Source: Roseivivax halotolerans | Lineage (GTDB): Bacteria > Pseudomonadota > Alphaproteobacteria > Rhodobacterales > Rhodobacteraceae | Direction: 5' to 3' | Assembly: GCF_900115815.1 (NCBI RefSeq) | Contig: NZ_FOXV01000007.1 | Coordinates: forward strand, 163,249-227,248 | Length of the DNA: 64,000 nucleotides | Part shown: piece after piece, positions 7,650 through 16,611 of the stretch | Position numbering within the stretch: the first letter of the stretch is position 1 | How the letters are laid out: each line of letters begins with the position of its first letter | Program-made: the position numbers and the translations under genes | Notes under the pieces: model-generated | Told to the model about the DNA's origin: nothing | What the model saw: the letters and a program-made list of their open reading frames with translations, nothing else | Database searches by the model: none

Positions 7650-10600
7650 TCAGGCCACCATCTTCTCGGCCTTCTTGAGGTCCACGGATACGAGCTGGCT
7701 CACGCCCTGCTCCTGCATCGTCACACCGAACAATCGGTCCATCCGCGCCATCGTCACCGCGTGGTGCGTAATGATGAGGAAGCGTGTCTCGGTGCGGCGG
7801 CACATCTCGTCGAGCATGTCGCAGAACCGGGTGACGTTGGCATCGTCGAGCGGCGCGTCCACCTCGTCGAGCACGCAGATGGGGGCAGGATTCGCGAGGA
7901 AGACAGCAAAGATCAGCGCGAGCGCGGTCAGCGTCTGTTCGCCCCCCGACAGAAGCGACAGGGTCGAGAGCTTCTTGCCCGGCGGTTGGCACATGATCTC
8001 GAGACCGGCCTCGAGCGGATCGTCACTCTCGACCATGACGAGGTTGGCCTCGCCACCGTTGAAGAGGTGGGTGAACAGCATCGAGAAATTGGCGTTTACC
8101 TGCTCGAAGGCGGTCAAGAGCCGCTCTCGGCCCTCGCGGTTGAGAGAGGCGATGCTGGAGCGCAGGGTCTTTACCGCTTCCTCGAGATCCTGCTTCTCGG
8201 ACGAGAGCGTGTCGTGTTCGGTCTGAACCTCGCGGGCATCCTCTTCGGCGCGCAGGTTCACCGCGCCGAGCGCGTCGCGCTGGCGTTTGAGAGCGTTGAC
8301 CTGCGTATCGATGTCTTGCGCCGTGGGAATGGCATCGGGATCGACGCCAAGCTTCTCGAGAAGGTTTTGAGGGGTTGTTTCCTGCTCTTCGCTGACGCGT
8401 TCGGCGGCAGCGCTGACAGCTTCGCGGGCGGAATCCGCTCGCGCTTCGGCTGCCGCGCGGGATTCGCGTGCCTCTGAGGCGGTGCGCTCGGCATCGCGCT
8501 CCGCTGCGACCAGCTCGCGGAGCGACGTTTCGGCATCGGCAAGCGCGTCGGCAGCTTTCTTGCGGCGCACTTCCGCATCCTCGATGGAGCGGCTCAGCTT
8601 GTCGTGCTGTTCCTCAAGTTGGGCGGGAATTCCCTGCGCCGCGGCCAGCTCGCTCTCGGCCTGTTCCTTGCGGGTCGTAAGCTCCGCGCTGCGGCCCTTC
8701 GCGGTCTCCAGTCGGTGCCGCCATCCCGACAGCTCTTTCGTCACTTGCTGGCTGCGCGCCTTGCGGGCGTCGCCCTCGCGCCGAAGCTCTTCATGTGCGG
8801 AGCGCTTGGCCATCATCGTCATGCGCGCGGCTTCAACGGTGAGCTTGATATCCTCGACCTCGGCGCGCGCCGCGTCGAGATCGCCAAGCTCGGCCACCGC
8901 GCGTTCGGCCTCGACGACCTGTTTGCGGGCGGCGCTCGCCTCGTCGGCGTAGCGGGTGACGGAAAGCCGCGCGCTTTCGAGCCGGCCTTCGGCCATGTCG
9001 CGGTCCGCCTCGGCGCGGCTCACGGCGCGAGACGCCTCTGTCACGGCCTGGTCGGCTGCGCGGCGTGCCTCGCGCGCGTCCTTGTCGGCACGGGCAAGGT
9101 CGGTGAGGCGGGTCTGCAGAGCCTCGTGCGCTTGCCGAGCCCCGGCGACCCGCGCCTCCGAATGCGCCATGTCCTGTTTCAGCGCCTCGAGGCGGTTCAG
9201 CTGTTCGAGGCGCAACGCCGCAGCCGACGGCATATCCTCCGCCCAGGCCCGGTAGCCATCCCAGCGCCAGAGATCACCCTCACGACTGACGAGCCGCTGG
9301 CCGGGCAAGAGCCGTGGCTGCAAGGCGTCACCCTCATCGGCGTCGACCAGTCCGATCTGGCTCATGCGGCGTTCGAGGACGGACGGGACCGAGACGTGCT
9401 GGGTGAGGGCCGTCACGCCGCTCGGCAGCGCTTGCGCGGCGTCGTAGGCGGGCAGCACGGTCCAGCCGGACGGCCCGTCCGCGTCGACTTCGGGCGCGCG
9501 CAGATCGTCGGCGAGCGCGGCGCCGAGCGCCTTCTCGAACCCTTGTTCGACCTGAAGCCGGTCGAGGATCTGCCCGCCTTCGGCGGTGTCGCGGTCGAGA
9601 AGGCGGGCAAGCGCCGTGACCTCCGCGCTGAGCGCGTTGAGCTCGCCTTCGGCAGAAGAGCGTTCGCTGCGCGCCTCGGCCTCGCGGGCCTGGGTGTCCG
9701 CGCGCGCGGTCTCGGCCTCCGACAGCACGGTTTCGGCGCGCCGCGCCGTCGCCTGTGCGTCGGTCAAGCGGGTCTCGGCCTCTGTCCGCGTCTCGCTGGC
9801 GGCCGCGAGTTTCGCCTCAGCGTCTGAAACGATCCCGCGCGCCTTGACGGCCTCGGCTTCGTTGCGTTCGAGCGTCTTACGCGTGTCGGCAAGATAGCGA
9901 TGGGCCGATTGGTGACGCGCGGACAGACGCGCCACATCCTCGGTGCGCGTTGAAAGAAGATCCTCGCGCTCCTGCAGGATCGTGGCCGCCTCACTGGCCT
10001 CGCTTGCTGCACTCGACAGCCGATCCTCGTGGCCCTCGCCCGCCTTGGCGAGCTCGCGCGCTTCCCATTCGAGCCGCTCGATCGTCTCGCCCGCATCGCG
10101 GTTGAGGCCGGTCTCGCGTTCGATATCGCGGGCAAGCTGCTCGATACGGCCGGTCAGAGTGCGGATCGTGTCCTCGGCGCGGGCCTTCTCGTCTTTGAGC
10201 GTGTCGCGCTCCACCGTCAGGCGCTGCAGGATCGCGGCCGCAACGGCTTCTTCCTCGCGAAGGGGCGGCAGTGCGCTCTCCTGTGCCTCGCGCGTCTTTC
10301 CGGCCTCGCGCGCGGCGGTCTCGGCGCGGGCGGCCTCGGTCAGCTTTCCGCGCAGCACCTCCTCCGCGCTGGCACGCGCGGCGTCGGCATCCTTCCAGCG
10401 CCGGTAGAGGAGGAGCCCCTCTGCATGGCGCAGATCCTCGCCGATGGCGCGATAGCGCGCCGCCTGTTTGGCTTGCCGCGCAAGGCTCGAGAGCTGACTG
10501 GCCAGCCCTTCGATCACATCGTCGACGCGGGTGAGGTTCGCCTCGGTGTTCTTCAGCTTGAGTTCCGCCTCGTGGCGGCGCTGGTAGAGGCCGGCGATCC

Positions 10601-11105
10601 CTGCCGCGTCCTCGAGGATCCGCCGTCGGGCCTTGGGCTTGGCGTTGATCAGCTCGGAAATCTGGCCCTGACGAACGAGCGCGGGCGATTGCGACCCCGT
10701 CGCGGCATCGGCGAAGAGCATCTGCACATCCCGCGCGCGGGTATCCTTGCCGTTGGCCTTGTAGGCCGAGCCGACATCGCGCGTGATGCGGCGCACGATC
10801 TCGATCTGGTCCTGGTCGTTGAAGCCGGAGGGGGCGAGCCGGTCGGAATTGTCGATCTGAAGCACGACCTCGGCGAAATTTCGGGCCGGGCGGGAGGCGG
10901 CGCCTGCGAAGATCACATCTTCCATTCCGCCGCCGCGCATCGCGGTCGGGCGGTTCTCGCCCATGACCCAACGCAGCGCTTCGAGCAGATTAGACTTGCC
11001 GCAGCCATTGGGGCCCACCACGCCTGTCAGACCCTCGGCAATGACGAGGTCCGTGGGGTCGACGAAGCTTTTGAAGCCTGTGAGTTTCAGTTTCGAAAAG
11101 CGCAC
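7650..11105 (-). CDS. smc: Chromosome segregation protein SMC
   Basis: The product is 1151 aa, normal for alphaproteobacterial SMC. Walker A GPNGCGKSN is at about 31-39. Two long coiled-coil arms rich in Ala, Glu and Arg surround a hinge near residues 500-630. The C-terminal head holds the signature LLSGGEQTLTALAL and Walker B PICVLDEVDAPLDD. With ScpA/ScpB it forms the condensin that aligns chromosome arms. The start is the GTG of (M)RFSKLKLTGFKSF behind GGGAG; the open frame runs 49 codons further but those residues are not SMC-like. The scp genes are not in the window. It converges on the transglycosylase gene. Confidence 0.97.
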   Translation of the reverse strand: MRFSKLKLTGFKSFVDPTDLVIAEGLTGVVGPNGCGKSNLLEALRWVMGENRPTAMRGGGMEDVIFAGAASRPARNFAEVVLQIDNSDRLAPSGFNDQDQIEIVRRITRDVGSAYKANGKDTRARDVQMLFADAATGSQSPALVRQGQISELINAKPKARRRILEDAAGIAGLYQRRHEAELKLKNTEANLTRVDDVIEGLASQLSSLARQAKQAARYRAIGEDLRHAEGLLLYRRWKDADAARASAEEVLRGKLTEAARAETAAREAGKTREAQESALPPLREEEAVAAAILQRLTVERDTLKDEKARAEDTIRTLTGRIEQLARDIERETGLNRDAGETIERLEWEARELAKAGEGHEDRLSSAASEASEAATILQEREDLLSTRTEDVARLSARHQSAHRYLADTRKTLERNEAEAVKARGIVSDAEAKLAAASETRTEAETRLTDAQATARRAETVLSEAETARADTQAREAEARSERSSAEGELNALSAEVTALARLLDRDTAEGGQILDRLQVEQGFEKALGAALADDLRAPEVDADGPSGWTVLPAYDAAQALPSGVTALTQHVSVPSVLERRMSQIGLVDADEGDALQPRLLPGQRLVSREGDLWRWDGYRAWAEDMPSAAALRLEQLNRLEALKQDMAHSEARVAGARQAHEALQTRLTDLARADKDAREARRAADQAVTEASRAVSRAEADRDMAEGRLESARLSVTRYADEASAARKQVVEAERAVAELGDLDAARAEVEDIKLTVEAARMTMMAKRSAHEELRREGDARKARSQQVTKELSGWRHRLETAKGRSAELTTRKEQAESELAAAQGIPAQLEEQHDKLSRSIEDAEVRRKKAADALADAETSLRELVAAERDAERTASEARESRAAAEARADSAREAVSAAAERVSEEQETTPQNLLEKLGVDPDAIPTAQDIDTQVNALKRQRDALGAVNLRAEEDAREVQTEHDTLSSEKQDLEEAVKTLRSSIASLNREGRERLLTAFEQVNANFSMLFTHLFNGGEANLVMVESDDPLEAGLEIMCQPPGKKLSTLSLLSGGEQTLTALALIFAVFLANPAPICVLDEVDAPLDDANVTRFCDMLDEMCRRTETRFLIITHHAVTMARMDRLFGVTMQEQGVSQLVSVDLKKAEKMVA

Positions 11106-11202
11106 GTTCTGGAGGCTCCCGATTCCGCGGTTGAGGGAAAGCGTGCGAAGACGGCTGTCTTGAGTCAAACAAATTGCGCCGTATATCGGGTTTGCAGCGC
11201 CT

Positions 11203-11211
11203 TTATCCACA
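11203..11211 (+). promoter_or_regulatory. Consensus DnaA-box sequence upstream of smc
   Basis: TTATCCACA, the strict E. coli-type DnaA box, lies about 98 bp upstream of the smc GTG and in front of the divergent GNAT gene. One copy is not an origin. It could be a chance match or a site linking smc transcription to DnaA. Confidence 0.35.
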
Positions 11212-11308
11212 AGATATCGCGTAAAAGGCGAGATATTGCCGGCTTGACGCAAGGGCCCGCCGGCCTTGTGGTATGTCGCATAACGCTGACATCTGGCCGG
11301 AGCCCGTC

Positions 11309-11770
11309 ATGGAAATCGTCATCGCGCACCCTTCCGATCCAAGCGTTGCGACCGTCCTTCGGCAAAGCCACGCGTTGATGCAGGCGCTCTTCCCGCCCGA
11401 ACATAACAGCTTTCTCGATCTCGACGCGCTGGCCGCCCCCGGCATCACGCTATGGGCGGCACGCGACTACAGCCGGGTTCTCGGCACCGTCGCGCTGATG
11501 CGCTGCGACGGATATGGCGAGGTGAAATCGCTCTTTGTGACCGAGGCCGCACGAGGCACCGGGCTGGCGCGCCGGCTTCTGGAGCACCTTGAAGGCGCAG
11601 CGGCGGGCGAGGGCATCGGGCTTCTTCGGCTCGAGACCGGAAATCTTCTGGACGCAGCCGCCCGGCTTTACACCCGGGTAGGCTATGTCCGGCGTGGCCC
11701 GTTCGGTGAATACAGGGAGAACGGCACTTCGGTCTTCTACGAAAAACCGCTCATCCGCGTGTGCAGTTGA
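11309..11770 (+). CDS. GNAT-family N-acetyltransferase
   Basis: The product is about 153 aa. The acetyl-CoA pyrophosphate loop is in KSLFVTEAARGTGLARRLLEHLE (Q/RxxGxG/A type), and the terminal Tyr-containing motif is AARLYTRVGYVRRGPFGEY. GNATs acetylate amino groups of small molecules or protein N-termini; the substrate is unknown. Of the possible starts, the ATG at 11309 has GGAG six bases upstream, while the earlier ATG at 11273 has no ribosome site. Its end overlaps the convergent lipoprotein gene by 20 bp. Confidence 0.85.
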   Translation: MEIVIAHPSDPSVATVLRQSHALMQALFPPEHNSFLDLDALAAPGITLWAARDYSRVLGTVALMRCDGYGEVKSLFVTEAARGTGLARRLLEHLEGAAAGEGIGLLRLETGNLLDAAARLYTRVGYVRRGPFGEYRENGTSVFYEKPLIRVCS

Positions 11771-12161
11771 GGGAGATGTCGCTGGAGACGAGGGCATCGG
11801 TGATGGCACGCGATGCGGTGATAGCGTGGCACGACCAGTTCTTGGTGCGCGGCATCTTGGGCGGAGGCGGGCCACCCGGACAATCGAGCGCCATCACCAT
11901 CACCGCCTGATCGCCCATGATCCATGCGACATCGCAGCCAGTTCGCGCCTCGGCGGCGCGTCCGGCCTTGGTGGCGACCATCTGAAAACGCGGCATCATT
12001 TCGGGTGAGATCCGCTGCGCCTCGATCAGCGGCCCGGTTTGACGGAAGAGGAAAGCGCTGCCATCCTGGCTCACCCGTTCGGGCTCGATACCTGCAAAGC
12101 CCGGCCCACCGGTGTTGCAGGCGGCGAGAATGAAGAGAAGAAGGGCGAGCAGCCAGCGCAT
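11751..12161 (-). CDS. Small predicted lipoprotein of unknown function
   Basis: The product is 136 aa. It starts with MRWLLALLLFILAACN, a lipoprotein signal peptide with lipobox LAAC, so the mature protein should be lipid-anchored at Cys15. The rest has three further cysteines, a hydrophobic stretch MGDQAVMVMAL and a proline run PGGPPPPK. I do not recognise a family. It stands alone between two oppositely placed neighbours and its last codons overlap the GNAT gene. Confidence 0.75.
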   Translation of the reverse strand: MRWLLALLLFILAACNTGGPGFAGIEPERVSQDGSAFLFRQTGPLIEAQRISPEMMPRFQMVATKAGRAAEARTGCDVAWIMGDQAVMVMALDCPGGPPPPKMPRTKNWSCHAITASRAITDALVSSDISLNCTRG

Positions 12162-12196
12162 TCGGCAAGGCTACCGCGCGCTGTCCTAACGCTGTG

Positions 12197-12964
12197 TTAA
12201 CTCGCGCGCCATTTCGCGGACAAGGCGCTGAGGCCGCGCGAGAGGAAGGTCACATCCGATCCGACGGCCACGAATTGCGCGCCCGCATCGAAATGGCCCT
12301 CGATTGCGTCTTCGGAGAAATCGATGATCCCGGCAGCCTTGCCCGAAGCGGCGATCCGCCCAAGCGTTTCGGCGACCACTTTACGCATCTCCGGCGCATC
12401 GGCGCGGCCCGGAAAGCCCAGATCCGCCGAGAGATCGGCGGGTCCGACAAAGACACCGTCCACGCCTTCGACCTCGAGGATCTCGTCCAGTGCCTCGAGC
12501 GCCGCGCCTGTCTCGATCTGCACGATCAGGCACATCTCGTCATTCGCGGTCGCTGCATAGTCGGGGGTGCGTCCGAAATTCGTCGCTCTCGCCAGCGCGC
12601 CGCCCATCCCGCGGATACCTTCGGGCGGATAGCGCATGGCACGGACGAGGGCGCGCGCCTCGGCAGCTGAATTGACCATAGGGATCAGCAAGGATTGCAC
12701 GCCGGTGTCGAGCACCTGCTTGATGAGCCAGGACTCCCCCATCGGAAGGCGCACGACCGGGTGCGTATGCGGTTCGATCACCTGCACCTGGCGCACGATC
12801 GCGGCGAGGTCGTTCGGCGAATGCTCTCCGTCGATCAGAACCCAGTCGAAGCCGGAGCGCGCGACGATCTCGGAAGCATAGGGATCCGCGAGACCCATCC
12901 AGAGACCGATTTGCCGCTGCCCCTGTGCGAGCGCGTCCTTGAACGGATTCTTCGGTGCGGACAT
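12197..12964 (-). CDS. HpcH/HpaI-family aldolase (class II pyruvate aldolase)
   Basis: The product is 255 aa, the size of HpaI/GarL/RhmA aldolases, metal-dependent TIM barrels that cleave 4-hydroxy-2-oxo acids to pyruvate and an aldehyde. Diagnostic parts are FDWVLIDGEHSPND near the N-terminus, the metal-ligand Glu in LIVQIETGAALE, and DGVFVGPADLSADLG with the second metal-ligand Asp. The start gives MSAPKNPFKDAL; upstream in-frame sequence is not homologous. The exact substrate (homoprotocatechuate, glucarate or rhamnonate route) cannot be told because no matching pathway genes are nearby. Confidence 0.9.
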   Translation of the reverse strand: MSAPKNPFKDALAQGQRQIGLWMGLADPYASEIVARSGFDWVLIDGEHSPNDLAAIVRQVQVIEPHTHPVVRLPMGESWLIKQVLDTGVQSLLIPMVNSAAEARALVRAMRYPPEGIRGMGGALARATNFGRTPDYAATANDEMCLIVQIETGAALEALDEILEVEGVDGVFVGPADLSADLGFPGRADAPEMRKVVAETLGRIAASGKAAGIIDFSEDAIEGHFDAGAQFVAVGSDVTFLSRGLSALSAKWRAS

Positions 12965-12996
12965 ATGTTCGGTCTTTCGCAAAACGGACCCGCGCG

Positions 12997-13197
12997 TCAG
13001 CGCCGGCCCCAGAGTTTCCAGGCCGACCAGATCGCGGTGCCGAGGAAGAAGACGCCCGCGATACCGAAAACCTCGAAGAGGGCTGGACCGCGCGGCATTC
13101 CGCGCATTGCGACGGCAACGGCGAGAAGGCCAAGTCCGCATAGCGAAAAGCAGAGGCGGAAGATCAGTTCGCCCCGGCTTGGACCCCCGGCTGCCAT
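12997..13197 (-). CDS. Small two-span membrane protein
   Basis: The product is 66 aa with two hydrophobic helices: about 12-30 (IFRLCFSLCGLGLLAVAVAM) and about 40-60 (FEVFGIAGVFFLGTAIWSAW). Its ATG overlaps the TGA of mipZ by one base, so it should be translated together with mipZ. Function is unknown; a role at the membrane near the division machinery is only a guess from position. Confidence 0.75.
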   Translation of the reverse strand: MAAGGPSRGELIFRLCFSLCGLGLLAVAVAMRGMPRGPALFEVFGIAGVFFLGTAIWSAWKLWGRR

Positions 13198-14006
13198 CAG
13201 AAATCCACCTCGACGCCGGGCAGGTTCAGCGTCTTCATCAGGTCGCGCAGCTCCTGCCTGGCGGCGATGTTGGAGATGTTGAGCTGCTTGACCCCGATAT
13301 CCTTGAGATCGAGCAGCGTCAGCCCGCGCGGGAAGAGTTCGCGGAAGATCACCCGCTCTGAAAAGCCCGGCGCGATGCGGAAGCCGATCCGCTTGGACAG
13401 ACGCTCGAGCGCCTTTTCCATCTTCTGCTTGTTGACCATTTGCTGCGCGCCGAGCCGGTTGCGGAGCACGACCCAGTCGATCGGCTGAAGCCCGGCCTGC
13501 GCCCGAAGCTGTCGGGCATGCCAGACCATCTCCGAATAGACCGAAGGCCCTTCGATCTTCTCGCCGTCCGCGCCGATATGGGCGAGCAGGTCGAAATCGA
13601 CGAAACTGTCATTGAGCGGCGTCACCAGCGTATCGGCAAGCGAGTGCGCTACCTGGCTCAACCGGGTATGCGAACCCGGACAGTCGATCAGGACAAAATC
13701 GCTTTCCGGCTCCAGAACCGCGACCGCGGCCGACAGGCGATGGTCGTAGGCGTTCTCGCCGGGCTGCAGCGTCTCCTTGTCGATCTCGGGCAATTCCATG
13801 TAGCGCGGCGAGGGCAAGTCGAGCCCTTCTGCTTCCATGAACGCCTTCCGATTGCGGACGTAGCGGCCAAAGCTCTGCTGCCGCAAATCCAGATCGAGCG
13901 TGCCGACGCGAAAGCCCTGCCGCGCGAGCGCGGAGGCGATATGCATCGAGACGGTGGACTTCCCCGCGCCACCCTTCTCGTTCCCGACCACAATGATATG
14001 TGCCAC
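13197..14006 (-). CDS. mipZ: Division-plane positioning ATPase MipZ
   Basis: The product is 269 aa, a ParA/MinD-type ATPase. The deviant Walker A is VGNEKGGAGKSTVSMHIA at 7-24, switch region DLDLRQQSFGRYVRNR follows, and Walker B-like FVLIDCPGS is near residue 100. The long central part (SFVDFDLLAHIGADGEKI) and WVVLRNRLGAQQMVNKQKM are MipZ signatures rather than ParA or MinD. In Caulobacter MipZ binds ParB at the origin, forms a bipolar gradient and stops FtsZ assembly away from midcell. It is the first gene of a short operon with a small membrane protein. Confidence 0.93.
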   Translation of the reverse strand: MAHIIVVGNEKGGAGKSTVSMHIASALARQGFRVGTLDLDLRQQSFGRYVRNRKAFMEAEGLDLPSPRYMELPEIDKETLQPGENAYDHRLSAAVAVLEPESDFVLIDCPGSHTRLSQVAHSLADTLVTPLNDSFVDFDLLAHIGADGEKIEGPSVYSEMVWHARQLRAQAGLQPIDWVVLRNRLGAQQMVNKQKMEKALERLSKRIGFRIAPGFSERVIFRELFPRGLTLLDLKDIGVKQLNISNIAARQELRDLMKTLNLPGVEVDF

Positions 14007-14115
14007 GTGGTTCCCCAGATATTCCCCAAAAGTTCTTGGGCGCTACGGTATCTTGGGGGCTGCCACAAGTGAAGGCGTCACGGCATCTGAAGCGGAATCC
14101 GCGGCGCGGAAGCCA

Positions 14116-15033
14116 CTACGGAAATGTGAGGTCCGCGACGACGGGATAATGATCGGACGGCCAGTCGCCCGCAAACTTGCGCTGCAGCGTGACCGGCCCG
14201 GACACCGCGTTCATGCCGGGGCTGATCGCAATATGATCGATCGCGCCGAAAAGATTGATGCCGAGATCGAAATGATAGGTGGAGCCGGGAACGTCGAGAA
14301 ATCGCAGCCCTGCCGCTTCGAGCGTCTCGGTTGTTGGGGAGCCGAGGCGGGCATTCAGATCGCCGGTCAGGATCACCGGCTCGCCCCGCTCGAGAAACGG
14401 GTCGATGCGGCGCGCCGTCAGCTCGGCCGACAGCATGCGGTTGGACCCGGATGAGTATTCGTAATGCACGTTCATCACGGCAAAGACCGGCCCGCCGTCA
14501 CGCGACCGGAACCGTGCCCAGGACGCGAAGGCCGGGTAGGATCCGTCGAAGGTGCGGGAATAAATCACGTCAGGCGTGTCTGAAAAGAAGAACCAGCCTT
14601 GTTCTACAAGCTCATAGCGCTCGGTCCGGTAAAAGATCGGCTGTGTCGATGGAAAGTCTCGCCAATCGCCGACCGCCGCCGCAGCATAATCTGGGTTTCG
14701 CTCCAGGAGGTAGCTGCGTGCGAGGTTCACGTCATCCGAGTTGCCGCCTGCAAAGCTCTCCATCTCCTGAAACGCGACGATATCGGCGTCGAGAGCCTTG
14801 AACGCGGCGTCCATCGACGGCGCGCGCGCCTCCCAATCGCCGCGTGACCACGGGCCGTCGGCGCGGTTGTACCAGATGTAATGCACGTTATGCGTGGCGA
14901 CCCGGTGCGCCCCGTTCTGCTTTGCGGGCAGATCCGGATCGGCGGAGTTTTGGACCTGAAGCGCGCAGGCCACAAGCAGAAGCAGTGCAAGCAAAAGCCC
15001 GCCCGCCTTTGCAATCCGTACCAGAAACCACAT
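14116..15033 (-). CDS. Endonuclease/exonuclease/phosphatase-family lipoprotein
   Basis: The product is 305 aa. The N-terminal hydrophobic helix ends in LLLLVAC, a likely lipobox. EEP-family metal and catalytic motifs follow in order: ATHNVHYIW, IVAFQEMESFAGG, VMNVHYEYSSGSN, ILTGDLNARLGSP, GAIDHIAISP and SDHYPVVADL. The fold includes DNases, phosphoinositide phosphatases and sphingomyelinases. With a lipoprotein signal, the target is probably extracytoplasmic, for example scavenging phosphate from nucleic acid or lipid. Substrate is not decided by sequence. Confidence 0.87.
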   Translation of the reverse strand: MWFLVRIAKAGGLLLALLLLVACALQVQNSADPDLPAKQNGAHRVATHNVHYIWYNRADGPWSRGDWEARAPSMDAAFKALDADIVAFQEMESFAGGNSDDVNLARSYLLERNPDYAAAAVGDWRDFPSTQPIFYRTERYELVEQGWFFFSDTPDVIYSRTFDGSYPAFASWARFRSRDGGPVFAVMNVHYEYSSGSNRMLSAELTARRIDPFLERGEPVILTGDLNARLGSPTTETLEAAGLRFLDVPGSTYHFDLGINLFGAIDHIAISPGMNAVSGPVTLQRKFAGDWPSDHYPVVADLTFP

Positions 15034-15123
15034 GGATCGCCGCCTGCCTTTTGCATCTGTTCGGACCCCGATGGCCCAGTGGCGCGTTGAAGTCTTTATA
15101 AAGATTTAAAGGACGGGCCCGAT

Positions 15124-16611
15124 ATGTCGAACACGGCACCGAAGACATCGCAGCGAAAGAGCGGCACTTCCACGAAAAGCGCGAAGCCTGCGAAGACGAC
15201 ATCCTCTGCCAAAGCGGCTAAGAGCGAAGCGCGCGACCGCGTGCGGCACAAGCAAAAGATCGGCAGCCGTCTCGAAGAATATCGCCGTTTGACGGAGGCC
15301 TATGTTGCCTCGCCGATCACGATGCGCCCCAAGGACATCACCGGGCAGGATCGGCGCCACCATGTGCGCGAGACCATCCTCGAGGACCATGCGGTTCGGA
15401 TCGACCAGCAAGCTTTCGGAACCAAGGAGAAGTTCGACAAGCTCGCCTCCTCGCTCTTCAAGTTCTTCCGCGGCACCTCGCTGCTTTTCCATCGCGACAT
15501 GCTGGGCGAAGATGCCCGGATGCCGACGGTCTTGGCGCTGGGCGACGTGCATCCCGAGAATTTCGGCGTAATGCCCAATGCTGATAACGTGCCAATCTTT
15601 GGCGTGAACGATTTCGACGATGCGATCTACGCGCCGTTCTCGTGGGATCTCAAGCGTGGCACGGCAGGCTTCATGATCGCCGCGGAAGAAGAGGGCGGCT
15701 ACAAGCGCAAGAAGCAGAAGAAGATCGCGCGCAAATTCCTCAAGGGCTATTTTGACGGCATGGCGCATTTTGCGCGCTACGAGACCGAAAGCAGCGAACA
15801 GATGCGCGAGGACAATGCCCCGAAAGTCATCAAGCGCCTGTTCGAGGAAGCCAAGAAGCCGCGCGAAGACTGGCTGTGGGATCGCTATCTCAATGAAACC
15901 GGTACGGGCTTCCGTGCCAGCGATGAGCTGACGCCGATCTCGACGCGCTGCGACGAGTTCCAGAAGCTCATCGACAAGCTTGGCAAGCAGAACAACATCG
16001 AGGGAACGGGGCGGATCGGCTCACTGAAACTCAAGGATGTCGCGATGCGGCACGGGCAGGGCACCGCGTCGCTCGGGCTGCCGCGCTATTACTGCCTTCT
16101 GGAGGGGCCGTTGCAGAACGCGACCGACGACCTGATCGTCGAGTTCAAGAAGGCGCGCCATTCCGCGCTCGACGGGCTGGTGCCGCCGCACGAGTTCGAT
16201 GCGGGCGCAAAGGGCGACCGGATCGCACACGGCCAGTCCGTCCACCTCGCGAAAGGCGATGTCTTCTATGGCAGCGCCGAGATCGACGGCGAAAGCTTCA
16301 TGACCCGCGAACGCGCGCCCTTCCGCGAGGATATCGATCTTGACGATTTGTCGAAGAAGTCATGGAAAGCCTACGCCCATGCGTGTGGCTGGGTGTTGGC
16401 GCAGGCCCATGCGCGGTCGGACGAGGCGGGCCAGCTCGATTACGATGTCGAGCAAAGCATCCTGGAGGCGGTGATGCCGCAACCGCTCTATATCGAGGAC
16501 GTGATCCGCAGCGCCGAGGAAGCCGTCGAACGACTGCGCCGGGATCATGTGTTCTACAAGGAAGATCTCGAGAAAGGGGCCTTCGACAACACGCTAAGCC
16601 ACTATCGCTGA
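15124..16611 (+). CDS. DUF2252 family protein (kinase-like fold)
   Basis: The product is 495 aa. The first 40 residues are Lys/Ser/Ala/Thr-rich and probably disordered. The rest is DUF2252, with LGDVHPENFGVMPN at about 139-152 and FGVNDFDDAIYAPFSWDLKR just after. These resemble the catalytic HGDxHxxN and metal-binding D-F-D motifs of aminoglycoside-phosphotransferase-like kinases. The biochemical role of DUF2252 is unsettled. The gene has its own AT-rich upstream region (TTTATAAAGATTTAAAGGA just before the ATG), which also gives a Shine-Dalgarno. Confidence 0.85.
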   Translation: MSNTAPKTSQRKSGTSTKSAKPAKTTSSAKAAKSEARDRVRHKQKIGSRLEEYRRLTEAYVASPITMRPKDITGQDRRHHVRETILEDHAVRIDQQAFGTKEKFDKLASSLFKFFRGTSLLFHRDMLGEDARMPTVLALGDVHPENFGVMPNADNVPIFGVNDFDDAIYAPFSWDLKRGTAGFMIAAEEEGGYKRKKQKKIARKFLKGYFDGMAHFARYETESSEQMREDNAPKVIKRLFEEAKKPREDWLWDRYLNETGTGFRASDELTPISTRCDEFQKLIDKLGKQNNIEGTGRIGSLKLKDVAMRHGQGTASLGLPRYYCLLEGPLQNATDDLIVEFKKARHSALDGLVPPHEFDAGAKGDRIAHGQSVHLAKGDVFYGSAEIDGESFMTRERAPFREDIDLDDLSKKSWKAYAHACGWVLAQAHARSDEAGQLDYDVEQSILEAVMPQPLYIEDVIRSAEEAVERLRRDHVFYKEDLEKGAFDNTLSHYR

